Assembly (NCBI GenBank): GCA_003660485.1
Contig: QMUI01000041.1
Coordinates: 1-7,084, forward strand
Length of the DNA stretch: 7,084 bases
Source of the DNA: Thermococci archaeon
GTDB taxonomy: Archaea > Methanobacteriota_B > Thermococci > Thermococcales > Thermococcaceae
Direction: 5' to 3'
The notes below the pieces were generated by a model, which saw nothing but the letters and a program-made list of their open reading frames with translations, was not told the DNA's origin and searched no databases. The position numbers were made by a program, and so were the translations under genes. The first letter of the stretch is position 1. Each line of letters opens with the position of its first letter. Of this stretch, positions 1 through 6,212 are shown piece after piece.

Positions 1-63
1 CTTGGGAATTCTGTCTTCCTTCCTTATAGTACCCGCTCCCCCGTGAACGATTATAGCAACCAT
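1..63 (-). CDS. Plant-type L-asparaginase / isoaspartyl peptidase, N-terminus only (partial)
   Basis: The 21 visible codons read MVAIIVHGGAGTIRKEDRIP and one more K before the gene runs off the left edge. The HGGAGT signature right after the start is typical of the Ntn-hydrolase asparaginase family, which hydrolyses L-asparagine and isoaspartyl dipeptides. Members are made as a precursor that cleaves itself to expose a catalytic threonine; that region lies outside the window, so activity cannot be judged. The start at 63 is preferred because GGGGAT lies 4 nt upstream and a TATA-like CTTTTAAC is centred about 35 nt upstream. An in-frame ATG at 75 would sit too close to that box. The gene follows the PhoU-like gene on the same strand after 51 nt, so it may be co-transcribed with it as well as having its own promoter. 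Confidence 0.85.
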   Translation of the reverse strand, partial: MVAIIVHGGAGTIRKEDRIPK

Positions 64-93
64 CTTTATCCCCATATTTAACGAGGTCGAAAG

Positions 94-101
94 GTTAAAA
101 G
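94..101 (-). promoter_or_regulatory. Possible TATA box for the asparaginase gene
   Basis: On the minus strand this reads CTTTTAAC. Its centre is about 35 nt upstream of the ATG at 63, matching the spacing of the other genes here that have a short leader with a Shine-Dalgarno-like site. It lies in the 51-nt gap after the PhoU-like stop codon. The match to the archaeal TATA consensus is only moderate. Confidence 0.35.
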
Positions 102-114
102 AATTATGGAAACG

Positions 115-1029
115 TTAGCTTATCGCCATATTAATTATTGTTTCACCTATATTCTCTAGGTACTCAAGGATCCTCCTGTAGCTGTCCATTGCTATAGAAG
201 CCCTGTAATCTATTTTCTTGGCCTCTTCACTAAGCTCGAGCATTAATTTATCAACTTTCTCCAAGTCCCTAGTCTCTACCTGGAAGAGCATTTCAGTAAA
301 TTTTTCTATAAGGTAAGGGACGTTGATCTCGCTTGGATTTTCAGCTATCCTTATTATGTGATCCCCTATCCTTTCAATGTTCCTCGCTATCAGGAGAACC
401 CCTATCAAATCGAAGGTCCTCCTTATTATACCACTCTCCTCGCTGACTCCCCTCTTCGATAGCAACCTGTTTACAGCCCTTATTATGAGGAAGTAGAACC
501 TGTCAAGCTCATTCTCTAAGTCATTTATATCTCTAAGCAACTCTCTATTCCCAGGATCATGGATTATGAGCTCGAGATCTCCAAACATCGACTTTACTAT
601 CGACTTCATTCTCCCCAACAACTCAGCGAGATTTATCTCCTCCTCATCCAACAAGCTCTTGGCTACTATTTTCTGAGGTTCATCAAGTATTATCTCCACC
701 CCAGGAAGGCTCTGCAGCGTCTTCCTAACCGCGACTTTATATAGAGGCATCTCATCCTCAAGGATTATCTCTATAGTGTCGTACCCTTGAATATATGCTG
801 AGATAACGAGCCTAACGGCCATATCAGGAGAAAACTTCTTACATATCTTCAAAGTCTTCTTAAGTCCATGATCCCTTGGTTTCCCAGGAAAAATCGTTAT
901 ACTTCCATCTGGATTTACCGTGAGAGAAACTATATCCCCCTGTTTTAATCCATGCTCTTTAACCCAAGCCTTAGGGAGGGAAACTATATATGAACTCCTA
1001 CCAGTGAACTGGATCTTTCTAAACTCCAT
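115..1029 (-). CDS. AbrB-like / PhoU-domain regulator (phosphate uptake regulator family)
   Basis: This is a 304-residue soluble protein. The first ~50 residues (MEFRKIQFTGRSSYIVSLPK, then WVKEHGLKQGD and a short strand-rich stretch) match the swapped-hairpin AbrB/SpoVT fold, a DNA-binding or dimerisation module. The rest is mostly helical, with paired segments such as DINDLENELDRFYFLIIRA and RNIERIGDHIIRIAENPSE that are typical PhoU repeats. The motif ERIGDHIIRIAE is especially characteristic of PhoU. Bacterial PhoU proteins damp phosphate signalling and Pst transport. Archaeal AbrB-PhoU fusions are known as a family but their roles are poorly defined. No pst, pit or sensor-kinase gene is visible here. 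A longer start at 1041 (MVKS extension) is possible, but the predicted transcript begins there and GGTGA lies 5 nt before the ATG at 1029, so I use 1029. Confidence 0.88.
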   Translation of the reverse strand: MEFRKIQFTGRSSYIVSLPKAWVKEHGLKQGDIVSLTVNPDGSITIFPGKPRDHGLKKTLKICKKFSPDMAVRLVISAYIQGYDTIEIILEDEMPLYKVAVRKTLQSLPGVEIILDEPQKIVAKSLLDEEEINLAELLGRMKSIVKSMFGDLELIIHDPGNRELLRDINDLENELDRFYFLIIRAVNRLLSKRGVSEESGIIRRTFDLIGVLLIARNIERIGDHIIRIAENPSEINVPYLIEKFTEMLFQVETRDLEKVDKLMLELSEEAKKIDYRASIAMDSYRRILEYLENIGETIINMAIS

Positions 1030-1034
1030 AGATT

Positions 1035-1039
1035 TCACC
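1035..1039 (-). promoter_or_regulatory. Shine-Dalgarno site deciding the PhoU-like start
   Basis: GGTGA on the minus strand, 5 nt before the ATG at 1029, complements the 3' end of archaeal 16S rRNA. It overlaps the alternative upstream ATG at 1041, which argues that the upstream ATG is not the start. Confidence 0.6.
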
Positions 1040-1061
1040 ATTGATATTTAGACAATATCGT

Positions 1062-1070
1062 CAATAAATA
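1062..1070 (-). promoter_or_regulatory. TATA box of the PhoU-like gene
   Basis: TATTTATTG on the minus strand is centred 37 nt upstream of the ATG at 1029. Transcription starting about 25 nt downstream would give a leader of roughly 11 nt containing GGTGA. It stands back to back with the promoter of the divergent MFS gene. Confidence 0.5.
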
Positions 1071-1085
1071 GCTCACTTCGATAAT

Positions 1086-1094
1086 CTTATAAAC
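1086..1094 (+). promoter_or_regulatory. TATA box of the MFS transporter gene
   Basis: CTTATAAAC is centred 26 nt upstream of the ATG at 1116 and only 8 nt from the upstream ATG at 1098. This spacing predicts a leaderless mRNA starting at or beside 1116. There is no Shine-Dalgarno site before either ATG. Confidence 0.6.
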
Positions 1095-1115
1095 GCTATG
1101 ACATTCGTTACAAAC

Positions 1116-2222
1116 ATGGAGAAGGACGTTCCAGTGCTGATCATAGCAACTGCCGTGGGCCAGCTCTTCCTCCAGTTTTCTTGGTTCATAATGCCATTCT
1201 ACCTTAAGGTTCTAGGCTACGGAATGGACAAAATGGGCGTCCTCTTCTCAATCCAAACTTTAACTGGTGGAGTTTTCTTTCTCCTTGCAGGCCAGATATC
1301 ACTAAAGATTGGATATAAGAAAACCCTAATAGTAGCAGCCATCCTGGGAGCGCTTGGAAGGATCCTTCAAGTCCTAGCATTCAACTTCTTCACGCTCATT
1401 GCGGGGTTCTTTTTAGTGGGCATAAATATGGGTTTGAGGGATCCAAATTATTCGGCCCTTTTAAGTGAGAAGGTTTCAAGTGAAGAAGAGAGACACAAGT
1501 TGTTCTCATATTCCTTCGGCCTCGGAACCCTTGCAAATGCCCTTGGAGTTCTCGTTGCGGGCTACTTGCCTGGATACCTAATGGGCAACGGTATGCCCAA
1601 AGAGATCGCATATAGGATTATACTATCCCTAGCCCTAATTCAGTTTGCAATCGTCCTTCCCGCGCTGGCCATAATAAAGGATGTCCCAGTAAAGGAGCAG
1701 AGGATCAAGTGGAGGAAGGATCTGGTGGTTAAGATACTAAAGTTCTCCCTACCAAGTGCAATAATAGGTCTCGGGGCCGGGATAACGATACCCTTTATGA
1801 GCATATACTTCAACATGCGCTTTGGAAGGGATATTAGGGACATAAGTTGGGTGTTCTTTGGCCAACAGCTCCTCATGGGATTCGGTTCATTTCTCCTCCC
1901 CAACCTTGTGAGGAGGATCGGCCCAGTCAAGGTCATCACGTACTTCCAGTGGAGTGCGGCATTGCTCTTCCTTATCTTCCCCTCCTTACCAACGTTCCTT
2001 CTAGCAGCGATCGTTTACGTGGTTCGTTCAATATTGATGAACATAGTATGGCCGGTAAACGACTCATTCATGATGGGATTCTTCTCAACGGAAGAAAAAG
2101 CAACAGCGGCAGGGATAAGGAGAGCATTTTCAACATTTATGAGAGCCCTGGGTAACTACACCGGTGGTGTCCTGTTTGCTGTGTCCTTAGCTTACCCCTT
2201 CTATGCAACTGCAATTCTGTAG
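1116..2222 (+). CDS. MFS transporter, truncated by a TAG within the last membrane helix
   Basis: The 368-residue product is strongly hydrophobic throughout, with many membrane helices in the usual two-halves MFS layout. Motif-A-like loops follow the second helix of each half: GQISLKIGYKKT in the first and LVRRIGPVKV in the second. The substrate cannot be told from the sequence; efflux or uptake of a small solute is possible. The frame ends at TAG (2220-2222) in the middle of what should be helix 12 (YPFYATAIL then stop). The following codons in the same frame, ILATAMFYAFFIRHND then TGA at 2271-2273, complete a normal helix and short charged tail. So this is either a full-length gene with a nonsense change, a sequencing error, or a transporter lacking half of its last helix. 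The start at 1116 is chosen over 1098 because the TATA box at 1086-1094 predicts transcription beginning at about 1115. Confidence 0.85.
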   Translation: MEKDVPVLIIATAVGQLFLQFSWFIMPFYLKVLGYGMDKMGVLFSIQTLTGGVFFLLAGQISLKIGYKKTLIVAAILGALGRILQVLAFNFFTLIAGFFLVGINMGLRDPNYSALLSEKVSSEEERHKLFSYSFGLGTLANALGVLVAGYLPGYLMGNGMPKEIAYRIILSLALIQFAIVLPALAIIKDVPVKEQRIKWRKDLVVKILKFSLPSAIIGLGAGITIPFMSIYFNMRFGRDIRDISWVFFGQQLLMGFGSFLLPNLVRRIGPVKVITYFQWSAALLFLIFPSLPTFLLAAIVYVVRSILMNIVWPVNDSFMMGFFSTEEKATAAGIRRAFSTFMRALGNYTGGVLFAVSLAYPFYATAIL

Positions 2223-2273
2223 ATCCTCGCAACGGCTATGTTCTACGCGTTCTTCATTCGGCATAACGACTGA
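2223..2273 (+). other. In-frame continuation of the MFS gene beyond the amber codon
   Basis: Sixteen sense codons and a TGA follow the TAG in the same frame. They encode the hydrophobic ILATAMFYAFFI and then the charged RHND, exactly what is expected for the end of a terminal transmembrane helix. Intact, the protein would have about 385 residues, near the usual MFS length. The last 20 nt overlap the 3' end of the convergent IorB-like gene. Confidence 0.7.
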
Positions 2274-2844
2274 GCTCAATCCCCCTCTCTAAAGCCTTGA
2301 AGTTTATCTCCCAGAGCTTCTCCCTCAGCGTAAGTTTTATGCCCTCAACCAAGCTTTCCTTCTTTAAAGGTAATAAGCCCTTGCCGTAGGCATAGCCAAG
2401 CATAACTACACCGAGGGTTCTAGGGTTTATCTTGTCCGCTTCGGCCTGAAAGTTCATCATATCAACCTTGCATATCCTAGCGATTGCGCTTTTAATTTCG
2501 TCGAGCTCAGGATACTTCTCCTTCCCAACTAGGGTAGTTGCGGTGTGGATTGGGTAGGCATTTATTATAGCATAGCTATCTTTACCCAGGAACCTTGCGT
2601 TTCTTAAAGCTTCTACGGGCTCAAGGGCAAGCATTAGGTTAGCCTTCCCTTCCTCTATGAGTGGGGAGTAAACATTATCGCCAAATCTTAGATAGCTGAG
2701 AACGCTACCATAACGCTGGCTCATTCCCAGGGTTTCACCAATTCTAACCCTGTAGCCCTCGACCATCGCCGCGTTCCCTATTATCCTCGAGAGCGTCAAA
2801 CCGCCTTGACCACCAACCCCAGCTATAATCAAGTTGAACTCCAT
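2254..2844 (-). CDS. IorB-like 2-oxoacid:ferredoxin oxidoreductase beta/gamma-type subunit (orphan)
   Basis: This 196-residue soluble protein covers a single pyruvate ferredoxin/flavodoxin oxidoreductase gamma domain. The glycine-rich GVGGQG is at residues 9-14, followed by ETLGMSQRYGSVLSYLRFG, the family's second hallmark. In indolepyruvate:ferredoxin oxidoreductase this subunit pairs with IorA, which carries thiamine pyrophosphate and the iron-sulfur clusters; together they oxidise aryl pyruvates from aromatic amino acid breakdown. Here no iorA-like gene is adjacent: the neighbours are a transporter and a methyltransferase. It may therefore be a paralogue that works with a distant alpha subunit. 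A TTG at 2856 opens the frame 4 codons earlier, but GGTGA 5 nt before the ATG at 2844 and the TATA spacing favour 2844. The family call is firm; the substrate and partner are not. Confidence 0.88.
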   Translation of the reverse strand: MEFNLIIAGVGGQGGLTLSRIIGNAAMVEGYRVRIGETLGMSQRYGSVLSYLRFGDNVYSPLIEEGKANLMLALEPVEALRNARFLGKDSYAIINAYPIHTATTLVGKEKYPELDEIKSAIARICKVDMMNFQAEADKINPRTLGVVMLGYAYGKGLLPLKKESLVEGIKLTLREKLWEINFKALERGIELSRYAE

Positions 2845-2849
2845 TTCAC

Positions 2850-2854
2850 TCACC
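2850..2854 (-). promoter_or_regulatory. Shine-Dalgarno site deciding the IorB-like start
   Basis: GGTGA on the minus strand, extended to GGTGAGTGA, lies 5 nt before the ATG at 2844. It overlaps the alternative TTG and GTG starts at 2856 and 2853 and so argues against them. Confidence 0.6.
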
Positions 2855-2875
2855 AAGGATACTTGGCATACGTAA

Positions 2876-2884
2876 AAATATAAA
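2876..2884 (-). promoter_or_regulatory. TATA box of the IorB-like gene
   Basis: TTTATATTT on the minus strand, within a longer A/T-rich run, is the best TATA match in the window. Its centre is 36 nt from the ATG at 2844, predicting a leader of about 10 nt that carries the GGTGA site. Confidence 0.65.
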
Positions 2885-2938
2885 GTTAAAGCTCAAGCCT
2901 CTCAAAGACCCCGTCCCAACCCATGTTACATCCGGTAA

Positions 2939-2945
2939 TTTTAAA
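2939..2945 (+). promoter_or_regulatory. TATA box of the methyltransferase gene
   Basis: TTTTAAA is centred 30 nt before the GTG at 2972 and 51 nt before the ATG at 2993. Transcription is expected from about 2968, leaving almost no leader before the GTG, or about 25 nt without a Shine-Dalgarno site before the ATG. A perfect 9-nt inverted repeat, ATGTTACAT, lies just upstream at 2923-2931. Confidence 0.45.
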
Positions 2946-2971
2946 GGTCATGTCGCGAAAGATTAATACAA

Positions 2972-3676
2972 GTGAAAATTAAACTTTCACCCATGGGATT
3001 TGCAGAATACTACCGGGCATTCCCAACGTATACCGATCTAAGCTCTCAAGAATACAAGAAGAGACTAGAGGATCTTGAACCCCTACTTCTTAAATATATG
3101 AAAAGGAAAGGGAAAGTTTTAGATTTAGCTTGCGGCGTTGGAGGATTCTCATTTCTCCTTGAAGATCATGGATTTGAGGTAATAGGTATTGACATAAGCG
3201 AGGACATGATAGCGAGAGCCAAAAGGTACGCCCAAGAGCGAGAGTCCAAAGTTGAATTCATCCTTGGGGATGCCAAAAACTTGCCCTTCAATGATAGGGA
3301 GTTTGACTATGTGATATTTATAGACAGCCTAGTCCACTTTACGCCCTTAGAGCTTAACCAAGTATTTAAGGAGGTGAGAAGGGTTCTCAGGCCCGGAGGA
3401 AAATTCATAATTCAGTTCACTGACTTGAGGGAACTCCTCCCAAGATTAAAGGAAAGCCTCGTAGTCGGACAAGAGTACTGGATAAGCAAGATAATCCCAG
3501 ATCAAGAAGAAAAAACCGTTGTAATAGAATTCCAGAGCGAGAATGACTCCTTTAGGGTGAGGTTTAACGTTTGGGGCAAAACCGCGGTGGAGCTACTCGG
3601 CAAGCTGTACTTCAGGAAAGAAGCCCAAGAAAAGATAAATGATTACTCATACCTCATAGTCTATCAGCTCAAGTGA
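2972..3676 (+). CDS. Class I SAM-dependent methyltransferase
   Basis: This 234-residue protein has a Rossmann-type methyltransferase fold. Motif I, VLDLACGVGGFSFLL, is at about residues 49-63 and binds the methionine part of S-adenosylmethionine. The acidic residue after strand 2 is D74 (VIGIDIS), and GDAKNLPF near 99-106 contacts the adenine. YVIFIDSLVHF and LRPGGKF complete the core. The acceptor substrate is unknown. From memory, a crystallised P. horikoshii methyltransferase of about 227 residues is a close homologue and begins at the MGF that here lies at the ATG at 2993. So the start is uncertain: GTG at 2972 fits the promoter better, ATG at 2993 fits the homologue. The gene overlaps the convergent HPr-kinase-like gene by 30 nt at its 3' end. 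Confidence 0.9.
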   Translation: MKIKLSPMGFAEYYRAFPTYTDLSSQEYKKRLEDLEPLLLKYMKRKGKVLDLACGVGGFSFLLEDHGFEVIGIDISEDMIARAKRYAQERESKVEFILGDAKNLPFNDREFDYVIFIDSLVHFTPLELNQVFKEVRRVLRPGGKFIIQFTDLRELLPRLKESLVVGQEYWISKIIPDQEEKTVVIEFQSENDSFRVRFNVWGKTAVELLGKLYFRKEAQEKINDYSYLIVYQLK

Positions 3677-4549
3677 TCTCTTGAATACATCAAGATGGTT
3701 ACCAAAGGCCTCGTACATCTTAACCTTTGACGCCCTCTCAAGGAACTCCTCAAGGTTCTTCATCATGATCTCACTTACAGGCATGTTTAACGGCTGAGGC
3801 TCGTAGTAGTCAACTCCCTTTATTAAAGCGGTTGAAAAGTACCAAAGGCTCTTCTTGACCTTTCTTCCTTTGACGGGTGAAAAGCTAGCCCCTTTACAGT
3901 TAAAAGCAGAGTGAAGGATAACTATGGCATTGACCCTAGCCTTTCCCAGGATTTTACGCCTCCCCTCCAAATCTATCTCCTTGACCCTGTACCCACTCCT
4001 CGTGAGGGAATCATAAGACAACCTCACGTTGTATAGATCCTCTATCTTGGGATCATATATCAAAACCGTAGTTCCACCAACTATCCTCAGGCTCTTTGCC
4101 TCGACAACAGTATTCTCGGTACTTAACACCGTAAGTCCATGGGAAAGAGAAAGGGCAGAGATCGTGCTCTTCCCCGTGTGCGGATATCCAACGAAAAGAA
4201 TTCCTCTCCTCCCATCTGAAACTGCCACAGAGTCAGTAATAAATATTCTACCAATCTTGGCTCCAGCTCTTGCCACGGCCTGAAGAAGGAAGAAAACGGG
4301 AGCCTCATTCTCGTAGGCCTTTGGAACCCGAGATTCTATGAGGTACTCGTCAATCCCATTATAGTCATAGAGATAGTTCAAGACCCTAAATCCCTTCCCC
4401 TTAACCCTCTTGACGACTACATGTGGATTACCTTTAGTCGGAAAAATATCGGGAAGATACCTTCTAGCAAAAGAAGTCATGAATCCATCTTCAAAGCCAT
4501 CATCAAGCTCCCCTTCAAATTTAACATTTACTCCGGCAACCCCTATCAT
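3647..4549 (-). CDS. HPr-kinase-like P-loop protein of unknown substrate
   Basis: This is a 300-residue protein. An N-terminal domain of about 110 residues has no motif I recognise. It is followed by a P-loop, GYPHTGKST, at residues 121-129. After it come GLTVLSTENTVVEAKSLRIVGGT (about 138-160, cut here into GLTVLSTENT and VVEAKSLRIVGGT), which parallels the strand and loop following the P-loop in HPr kinase/phosphorylase and related PEP-carboxykinase-fold kinases. In HprK this loop usually carries an Asp-Asp pair; here it reads Ser-Thr-Glu-Asn, so catalysis may differ. HprK phosphorylates a serine of HPr in the sugar phosphotransferase system, which Thermococcales generally lack, so the target must be something else. 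It follows lysS by 31 nt but has its own TATA box. The ATG at 4549 lies 26 nt from the centre of that box with no Shine-Dalgarno, predicting a leaderless message. Confidence 0.75.
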   Translation of the reverse strand: MIGVAGVNVKFEGELDDGFEDGFMTSFARRYLPDIFPTKGNPHVVVKRVKGKGFRVLNYLYDYNGIDEYLIESRVPKAYENEAPVFFLLQAVARAGAKIGRIFITDSVAVSDGRRGILFVGYPHTGKSTISALSLSHGLTVLSTENTVVEAKSLRIVGGTTVLIYDPKIEDLYNVRLSYDSLTRSGYRVKEIDLEGRRKILGKARVNAIVILHSAFNCKGASFSPVKGRKVKKSLWYFSTALIKGVDYYEPQPLNMPVSEIMMKNLEEFLERASKVKMYEAFGNHLDVFKRSLELIDYEV

Positions 4550-4550
4550 T

Positions 4551-4580
4551 GTGGTTAAGTTGAGAAAAGGAAATAAAAAG
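4551..4580 (-). terminator. T-rich tract after lysS, likely transcription terminator
   Basis: Directly after the lysS TAA the minus strand reads CTTTTTATTTCCTTTTCTC. Runs of T on the coding strand act as intrinsic terminators in Thermococcales without needing a hairpin. The same bases contain the promoter of the next gene. Confidence 0.45.
4571..4580 (-). promoter_or_regulatory. TATA box of the HPr-kinase-like gene
   Basis: CTTTTTATTT on the minus strand begins at the base after the lysS stop codon. Its centre is about 26 nt from the ATG at 4549, the spacing expected for a leaderless transcript. Confidence 0.5.
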
Positions 4581-6152
4581 TTAAGCCTCTAACCTGAGCC
4601 TCTTAATCACAAACCCTTTCTCAAGGGAGGCCAGAAAGCTGGCGAGCCTCGGGCCCCTCTCCCTTCCAATGAACACCTTGTAGAGGGTCGAGAACCAACT
4701 CTTGCTCGGTATCCCCCTCTTCTTCGCAGCATCGTATAGGACGTTGTTCAGCTCATCGACAGTAAACGACTCATGGCTCTCTAACCATTGGGCAACCTCG
4801 AACATTGCTTCCTTTATCTCCTCTGGAACTTCTATTTCGGGAGGCTTGTCAAGTATTACGAACTTCACATCGTCGGGCGCGTACTTTTCTACCCAATTCT
4901 TGGCCAGCTTTATCCTGAGCTTGATCCTCTCTAGATCCTCATGATCTAGACCCTTAGGAACGTGTCCCTGGGAGATCAAAGTTGATATTATCCTTTCCTC
5001 CGTCATGTGAGGTAGCTGAACAAGAACAGCTAAGAACCTGAAGGGAGCTTGAGCTATTAGCCTTTCAGGCTTCTTCGGCATTGAAAGCTCGTAAGTCCTT
5101 TTAAGCTCCTCGACATCACCTTTCCCTTCCTCGACTCCAAAGTATATCCTCTCAACTTTATCAAATTCGTCATAGAGGTTAAGCAGGCCAAGGCCAAGAT
5201 CAATCTTGATCTCCTTATTTGGCCTGTGCCTCGCGTAGATGAACCTAACGAGTCCTGGCTCAAGAACCTCGTATAAATCACTCAGGAGAATGACGTTACC
5301 CTTACTCCCACTCATCTTGCCCTTCTGACCCTTAATACCAACGAACTCGTACATCAGGGTTAGAGGAGCATTCTTTCCATACACTTCCTTTATTATATCC
5401 TTGCCAGTATCGTAGCTTGAGCCAGCAGCCAAGTGATCCTTCCCAGCTGGTTCAAAGTCAACTCCAAAGTGGGCCCAGCGCATCGGCCAGTCAACCCTCC
5501 ACCTCAGCTTAACGTTCCCATCCCTTATATCAGTCCAGCCCTCGTGACCCTCTGGGCACCTGAACTTAACCTTCCACTCTCCATCCCATTCTAAGATTTC
5601 ACTCTCTCTCCTGTGCTTTGGGCAATAAACCATGGCCGGCCACCAGTTCTCTGGCAGGGAAGGTTGCTTAGCTATCTCCCTGTACTTGTTCAGGATCGCC
5701 ATGATCTTCTCCCTGTTCTCAAAGGCTTTCCTAATTTCCTCCGAATACTCACCCCTCTTGTAGAGCTCGCTCGCATAGAGGAAGTTGACCTCCATCCCAA
5801 GCTTTTCCACTTCATTTTCAAACAAATCCATGAAGTGCTCCGCATAGCTGTCATGACAGCCCCAGGGGTCAGGAACCTCCCTAACGGGCATTCCCAAGTA
5901 CTCCCTCCATTCTTGGGGAACGTTCTTTGGAACTTTCCTGAATCTATCGTAATCATCCCACATATGGATGTGCCTAACTTCATAGCCCTTATCCCTCAGA
6001 GCGTGGCCAACTATGTAAGCAGTAAAGAGCTCCCTGAAGTTCCCTATGTGAACGTAACCGCTCGGCGTTATTCCACTCTCAACAACGTAAAGCTCCTTCT
6101 CTCCCCTCTCCCTGATTATCTTCTCAGCCATATGATCGGCCCAGTGAACCAT
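4581..6152 (-). CDS. lysS: Lysyl-tRNA synthetase, class I
   Basis: This 523-residue enzyme charges tRNA-Lys with lysine. Most bacteria and eukaryotes use an unrelated class II enzyme; class I is typical of many archaea. The Rossmann-fold signatures are present: HIGN at 35-38 for HIGH, and KMSGS at 279-283 for KMSKS. Between them, C177, H180, C199 and H203 (CPKH and CPEGH) form a likely zinc-binding insertion. The C-terminal part from about 330 is helical and corresponds to the anticodon-binding cage. Length and motifs are normal, so it should be functional. The ATG at 6152 is preceded by GGAGGGTGGTG ending 3 nt upstream, a strong Shine-Dalgarno region. The gene is divergent from the polyprenol-kinase-like gene across 60 nt. 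Confidence 0.97.
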   Translation of the reverse strand: MVHWADHMAEKIIRERGEKELYVVESGITPSGYVHIGNFRELFTAYIVGHALRDKGYEVRHIHMWDDYDRFRKVPKNVPQEWREYLGMPVREVPDPWGCHDSYAEHFMDLFENEVEKLGMEVNFLYASELYKRGEYSEEIRKAFENREKIMAILNKYREIAKQPSLPENWWPAMVYCPKHRRESEILEWDGEWKVKFRCPEGHEGWTDIRDGNVKLRWRVDWPMRWAHFGVDFEPAGKDHLAAGSSYDTGKDIIKEVYGKNAPLTLMYEFVGIKGQKGKMSGSKGNVILLSDLYEVLEPGLVRFIYARHRPNKEIKIDLGLGLLNLYDEFDKVERIYFGVEEGKGDVEELKRTYELSMPKKPERLIAQAPFRFLAVLVQLPHMTEERIISTLISQGHVPKGLDHEDLERIKLRIKLAKNWVEKYAPDDVKFVILDKPPEIEVPEEIKEAMFEVAQWLESHESFTVDELNNVLYDAAKKRGIPSKSWFSTLYKVFIGRERGPRLASFLASLEKGFVIKRLRLEA

Positions 6153-6155
6153 TTA

Positions 6156-6166
6156 CACCACCCTCC
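6156..6166 (-). promoter_or_regulatory. Shine-Dalgarno region of lysS
   Basis: GGAGGGTGGTG on the minus strand contains a GGTG core with a 6-nt spacer to the ATG at 6152. It is the most extensive purine-rich site in the window, in keeping with a housekeeping gene. Confidence 0.65.
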
Positions 6167-6182
6167 GTGAATGGGAGATTAG

Positions 6183-6190
6183 CTTTTAAG
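6183..6190. promoter_or_regulatory. Shared divergent TATA element between lysS and the polyprenol-kinase-like gene
   Basis: CTTTTAAG is nearly palindromic and reads CTTAAAAG on the minus strand. Its centre is about 26 nt from the ATG at 6213 (plus strand, leaderless) and about 35 nt from the ATG at 6152 (minus strand, short leader). No other TATA-like sequence stands at the right distance for either gene in the 60-nt gap. Confidence 0.5.
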
Positions 6191-6212
6191 AGTTTGTGGG
6201 AAAGTTAAGATC

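Noticed and set aside
559..744. Plus-strand 61-codon frame antisense to the PhoU-like gene
   Set aside because: It overlaps a well-supported PhoU domain and shows no start signals or recognisable product.
1640..2155. Minus-strand frame 1640-1939 and plus-strand frame 1847-2155 inside the MFS gene
   Set aside because: Both overlap the hydrophobic transporter frame, have low-complexity or implausible products and no promoter or ribosome-binding signals.
2220..2222. TAG in the MFS gene as a pyrrolysine codon
   Set aside because: Pyrrolysine use is known from methanogens with methylamine pathways and a dedicated tRNA and synthetase. Nothing here suggests them, Thermococcales are not known to have them, and a charged residue in the middle of a membrane helix is unlikely.
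2857..2971. A small RNA gene (for example C/D box) in the largest divergent gap
   Set aside because: No well-placed C box (RUGAUGA) and D box (CUGA) pair or strong hairpin is visible; the gap is adequately explained by two promoters.
5613..6170. 185-codon plus-strand open frame opposite lysS
   Set aside because: It lies wholly antisense to most of the N-terminal half of the clearly conserved LysRS. Its product has no recognisable domain, so it is a by-product of the codon bias of the real gene.
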